This document shows, one piece after another, positions 7,646 to 10,023 of a stretch of DNA of 10,023 nucleotides (within the stretch, counting starts at the first letter, position 1; each line of letters begins with the position of its first letter). A program made the translations under genes and the position numbers. The notes beneath the pieces are model-generated. The model saw only the letters and a program-made list of their open reading frames with translations. It did not search any database and had not been told where the DNA came from. The DNA comes from Patescibacteria group bacterium (lineage in GTDB: Bacteria; Patescibacteriota; Doudnabacteria; UBA920), in NCBI GenBank assembly GCA_023487095.1, contig JAMDEL010000063.1:1-10023 (forward strand), written 5' to 3'.

Positions 7646-8812
7646 ATGCTATCCAGCTTTCATTTTCCCAGGTATTTTTCCAAAAGCGTCCGGGAGGAGA
7701 TAGGCGAACTCTACCTCTCTTCGGCCATTGCCAACCTGGCTTTGGCCATTGTTATGCTCTTTGAGCCGATTTTTTTGTATGCAGTCTTAGGCTTTAGCGT
7801 GCCCCAAGTGCTTTTATTCATGGCTGTGACTTATGGTACTTACATAGTGATTTTACCCATGGGGGGCAGGGTGGCGAGTTTGTACGGCTACAAGCACGCC
7901 ATAGCCATGAGTGCGCCTTTCCAAATTCTTTACTGGATGCTGCTGTTGGTGTCTAAAGACAATCACAGCCTGGCCTATTTGGCTGCCATGGCTTTTGCGG
8001 CCCAGAAGGCGCTTTACTGGCCGGGCTTCCATGCCTTAATGGCCCGCTATACCGACCAGGGACAGGTTGGGCGTGAATTCGGCATGTCGTACGCCATAGT
8101 GAGCGTATCCCAAATTATCGGCCCGTTTTTGGGCGGGGTAATTTCTCAAAAATTGGGCATGACAGCGACTTTTATTACCGCTTCGGTGATATATTGCGGC
8201 AGCATCTTGCCGCTGTTTAAAGCCAAAGAGGTTTTTGTTCCCAAAGACTACTCGTTTAAAGCGACGCTCCAGCTTTACCGCGATTATCCAAAAAAGTTTA
8301 TTGGCTATCTGGGTTTTGGCGAAGAGCTGCTGGTTTTGACAGTTTGGCCGATATTTATTTTTATTGTGGTGAAAAATTACGAGGATACCGGACTGTTGGC
8401 CACCATTGCCAGTTTTGCCGCTGCGGTTTTGGCTGTGATTGTGGGCAAGATAACCGACCAGTACACCAAAAGAATTTTGATTAAAATTGGGGCTTTTTTG
8501 ACCGCCATTGTCTGGTTTGCGCGCCTAATTGTGACCAACATCTGGAATACTTTGGCCATAGACACTTTGTCCAGGACGAGCAAAGAAATGTGCTTTATCC
8601 CGATTTCTACAGTGACTTATATCCGCGCAGAAAACACCCATGTTGTGCCCTATGCCGTGTTTTTTGAGCAGAGCCTGGCCATCGGCAAGTTGCTGGCTTG
8701 CATTTTGGGCATGATCGTTTTCAGTCTTTTCAGCATAATTAGCCTAAGCGCCGGATTTGTGGCATTATTTATATTAGCCGGTTGTTTCAGCCTACTTTAT
8801 ATGTTTATATGA
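7646..8812 (+). CDS. Major facilitator superfamily transporter
   Basis: This 388-aa hydrophobic protein has about 12 predicted membrane segments, near residues 23-49, 53-73, 84-103, 107-132, 146-167, 172-191, 219-242, 248-268, 277-296, 300-325, 335-361 and 363-388. A degenerate MFS motif A lies in the loop after segment 2 (GGRVASLYGYK, 73-83), lacking the usual Asp. Its second-half counterpart is GKITDQYTKR (267-276). The short C-terminus ends right after the last helix. Substrate cannot be predicted, and drug or metabolite efflux and nutrient uptake are equally possible. The gene starts 2 nt after the tsaC stop, with an A-rich rather than Shine-Dalgarno leader, and stops at TGA. Confidence 0.82.
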   Translation: MLSSFHFPRYFSKSVREEIGELYLSSAIANLALAIVMLFEPIFLYAVLGFSVPQVLLFMAVTYGTYIVILPMGGRVASLYGYKHAIAMSAPFQILYWMLLLVSKDNHSLAYLAAMAFAAQKALYWPGFHALMARYTDQGQVGREFGMSYAIVSVSQIIGPFLGGVISQKLGMTATFITASVIYCGSILPLFKAKEVFVPKDYSFKATLQLYRDYPKKFIGYLGFGEELLVLTVWPIFIFIVVKNYEDTGLLATIASFAAAVLAVIVGKITDQYTKRILIKIGAFLTAIVWFARLIVTNIWNTLAIDTLSRTSKEMCFIPISTVTYIRAENTHVVPYAVFFEQSLAIGKLLACILGMIVFSLFSIISLSAGFVALFILAGCFSLLYMFI

Positions 8813-8814
8813 GG
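8811..8814 (+). promoter_or_regulatory. Shine-Dalgarno for the PNPOx-like gene
   Basis: GAGG sits 8 nt before the ATG at 8823 and overlaps the MFS stop codon (TGA 8810-8812). It is the clearest ribosome binding site in the window; most other starts have none. Confidence 0.55.
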
Positions 8815-8822
8815 CATAAAAT

Positions 8823-9248
8823 ATGAAAATTTCCGAAAAAAAAAGACTTGTTTTAAACTTTCTAAAAAGCCATAAGCTGGGCGTGATTGCCACTTCGGGC
8901 GGCAAACAGCCGGAAGCTGCGGCCGTTGATTTTTCTGAAACTTCAAAACTGGAAATAATTTTAACCACCCTAGCTTTTTACCGGAAGTATAAGAATTTAA
9001 AAAGAAATTCCCGCGTGGCTTTTGTGGTGGGAGGGGAGCAGGGGGTCACTTTGCAGTACGAGGGCTTGGCTGAAGAGCTTTCCAGGCCAGCGTTTAAGAA
9101 ATATTACAAAAGGCATATAGAGAAAAACCCTATAGAAAAAAAATTTGATGTTATGCCCGAAGCGCGGTTTTTCAAAATTAAACCTACCTGGCTAAGGTAT
9201 TCGGACTTTACAGCTAAGCCTAACAATATTTTTGAGATGAAATTTTAA
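8823..9248 (+). CDS. Pyridoxamine 5'-phosphate oxidase-like FMN-binding protein
   Basis: This 141-aa protein has the small split-barrel flavin-binding fold of the PNPOx-like family. The pattern is typical: an N-terminal helix, then GVIATSGGKQPEAAAVDF (20-37), a strand ending in LTT, the phosphate-binding-type stretch RKYKNLKRNSRVAFVV (54-69) and the strand TLQYEGLAEEL (76-86). The C-terminal strand FFKIKPTWLRYSDF is also characteristic. Such proteins bind FMN or F420 and act as small oxidoreductases. Which cofactor or substrate is used here is not visible, and a role in vitamin B6 synthesis should not be assumed. The gene lies 10 nt after the MFS gene and 4 nt before the Nudix gene. Confidence 0.82.
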   Translation: MKISEKKRLVLNFLKSHKLGVIATSGGKQPEAAAVDFSETSKLEIILTTLAFYRKYKNLKRNSRVAFVVGGEQGVTLQYEGLAEELSRPAFKKYYKRHIEKNPIEKKFDVMPEARFFKIKPTWLRYSDFTAKPNNIFEMKF

Positions 9249-9252
9249 TTTT

Positions 9253-9669
9253 ATGAAACCAGGTAAGGATTTTATTGGCTTGGGCTGTGGGGCGGTTATT
9301 AGGAATTCAGAAGGCAAGGTTTTGCTCATGCAGCGGGGACCAAAGTCCAAGAACGAGGCGGGTACCTGGACTATTCCGGGTGGCAGCGTGGAGTTTGGCG
9401 AAACCATGGCGCAGGCTGCGGTGAGGGAGATAAAAGAAGAGCTTGGCATAGATATAAAAATTTTAAAACAGTACGGCTGCGCTGACCACATTATGCCGCA
9501 AGAGGGCCAGCATTGGGTCTCCACCATCTTTGAATGCGGAATCGTCGCTGGCGAACCAAAAATTATGGAGCCGGAAAAGTGCTCGGGAATCGGTTGGTAT
9601 ACCTTGGAAGAAATGCCCAGCCTGCCTCTGGGGGTAATAATGAAGGAGAACTTGAAATTGATTAAATAG
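9253..9669 (+). CDS. Nudix hydrolase (MutT/NUDT15-like)
   Basis: This 138-aa protein has a complete Nudix box, G44-x5-E50-x7-R58-E59-I-x-E62-E63-x-G65-I66, the metal-binding site that hydrolyses nucleoside diphosphates linked to another group. The downstream region, with HWVSTIFEC followed by PKIMEPEKCSGIGWYTLEEMP, resembles NUDT15-type and bacterial MutT-like enzymes acting on nucleoside triphosphates. A nucleotide-sanitising or dNTP-pool role is therefore likely, but the substrate is an inference. It starts 4 nt after the preceding gene, with no Shine-Dalgarno, and is the last clear member of the presumed operon. Confidence 0.9.
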   Translation: MKPGKDFIGLGCGAVIRNSEGKVLLMQRGPKSKNEAGTWTIPGGSVEFGETMAQAAVREIKEELGIDIKILKQYGCADHIMPQEGQHWVSTIFECGIVAGEPKIMEPEKCSGIGWYTLEEMPSLPLGVIMKENLKLIK

Positions 9670-9768
9670 CGCGAAATGAATAAACATATTTTGCCAATCA
9701 AATATCACAACCTGGAATGGTAGGCCGGAAGCTTCAGGGCCCAGCTGATTATTTTTAAAAATACTTTC
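9670..9768 (+). other. Intergenic gap before glyA, no firm signal
   Basis: These 99 bp contain no convincing hairpin terminator and no good promoter. An AT palindrome (ATTTTTAAAAAT, 9751-9762) lies just before the glyA start, and a cluster of short palindromes lies at 9728-9747. A 15-codon ORF (9676-9723) has no visible ribosome binding site. The gap is the longest between any two genes here, so glyA may have its own promoter, but I cannot point to one. Confidence 0.4.
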
Positions 9769-10023
9769 ATGAATTATCCAAATTTACAAAAACAGGACCC
9801 CAGGCTTTACGAAATTATTAAGCTGGAAGAGCAGCGTCAAAAAGAGGGCATAGAGCTAATCGCCAGCGAGAACTACGTGTCTCCCGCGGTTTTAGAAGCC
9901 ATGGGCTCTATTTTGACCAATAAATATTCCGAAGGCTACCCGGGCAAGCGCTATTATGGCGGCAACGAGGTAATTGACCAGGCGGAGAACCTGGCTGTGG
10001 AGCGCGCCAGGGAGCTGTTTGAG
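9769..10023 (+). CDS. glyA: Serine hydroxymethyltransferase, N-terminal part (cut by window end)
   Basis: The first 85 residues of this PLP-dependent enzyme are present, and the frame is open to the last base. It converts serine and tetrahydrofolate to glycine and 5,10-methylene-THF, feeding one-carbon units to thymidylate, purine and methionine metabolism. The N-terminal signature is unmistakable: DPRLYEIIKLEEQRQ, then IELIASENYVSPAVLEAMGS, then LTNKYSEGYPGKRYYGG. One small departure is Asn after YGG, where Cys is common. The ATG at 9769 gives the expected short N-terminus (MNYPNLQKQDP). No Shine-Dalgarno is visible. The active-site lysine lies beyond the window. Confidence 0.95.
   Translation, partial: MNYPNLQKQDPRLYEIIKLEEQRQKEGIELIASENYVSPAVLEAMGSILTNKYSEGYPGKRYYGGNEVIDQAENLAVERARELFE

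Noticed and set aside
9676..9723. Fifteen-codon ORF between the Nudix gene and glyA, considered as a leader peptide.
   Set aside because: No ribosome binding site, no run of regulatory codons, and no attenuator hairpin after it.
9728..9747. Cluster of short palindromes (GAAGCTTC, GGGCCC, CAGCTG) considered as an operator or hairpin.
   Set aside because: They are separate small palindromes that do not combine into one stem. No known operator matches.
1..10023. Looked for CRISPR arrays, IS ends, att sites, tRNA/rRNA genes and tandem repeats.
   Set aside because: None seen. The window is densely coding with no stretch over 300 bp lacking a gene.

Overview
This window looks like a compact bacterial chromosome, most plausibly a member of the Candidate Phyla Radiation (Patescibacteria, Parcubacteria-like). 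That assignment is an inference. It rests on very tight same-strand packing, a minimal MetRS of 482 aa with no C-terminal tRNA-binding domain, and mostly absent Shine-Dalgarno sequences. UGA ends several genes, so the UGA-glycine code of Gracilibacteria and Absconditabacteria does not apply. All recognisable genes are on the + strand.

Layout: a rho-independent terminator (15-43) closes an upstream unit outside the window. A -10-like box (58-63) precedes an AI-2E family membrane protein gene (92-1096). A well-formed sigma70-type promoter (1093-1121) overlaps the AI-2E stop codon and abuts a perfect-stem terminator (1122-1146), just before metG (1149-2597). Then follow tatD (2612-3454, interrupted by an in-frame TAA), leuS (3459-6384, with a one-base frame break), a YfbR/HDDC2-like HD-domain phosphohydrolase (6400-6993), tsaC/Sua5 (6993-7643), an MFS transporter (7646-8812), a PNPOx-like flavin protein (8823-9248) and a Nudix hydrolase (9253-9669). 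Gaps inside this run are 15 nt or less, with one 1-nt overlap, so 1149-9669 is probably one operon. After a 99-bp gap without a clear signal, glyA (serine hydroxymethyltransferase) starts at 9769 and runs off the end.

The operon is mainly translation supply: charging of tRNA-Met and tRNA-Leu, and the first step of t6A synthesis for ANN-decoding tRNAs. It is mixed with nucleotide hygiene (HD phosphohydrolase, Nudix) and one transporter. glyA adds one-carbon metabolism.

The most unusual feature is in leuS. An insertion of about 181 residues, resembling an RBBP9/YdeN-type alpha/beta serine hydrolase with a complete Ser-Asp-His triad, sits at the N-terminal edge of the CP1 editing domain. The frame break (an A7 run at 4495-4501) lies inside this insert. 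A second disruption, TAA in tatD, falls exactly where the metal-binding Glu of TatD should be. Both could be assembly errors or real mutations. The hydrolase insertion itself does not depend on how they are resolved.
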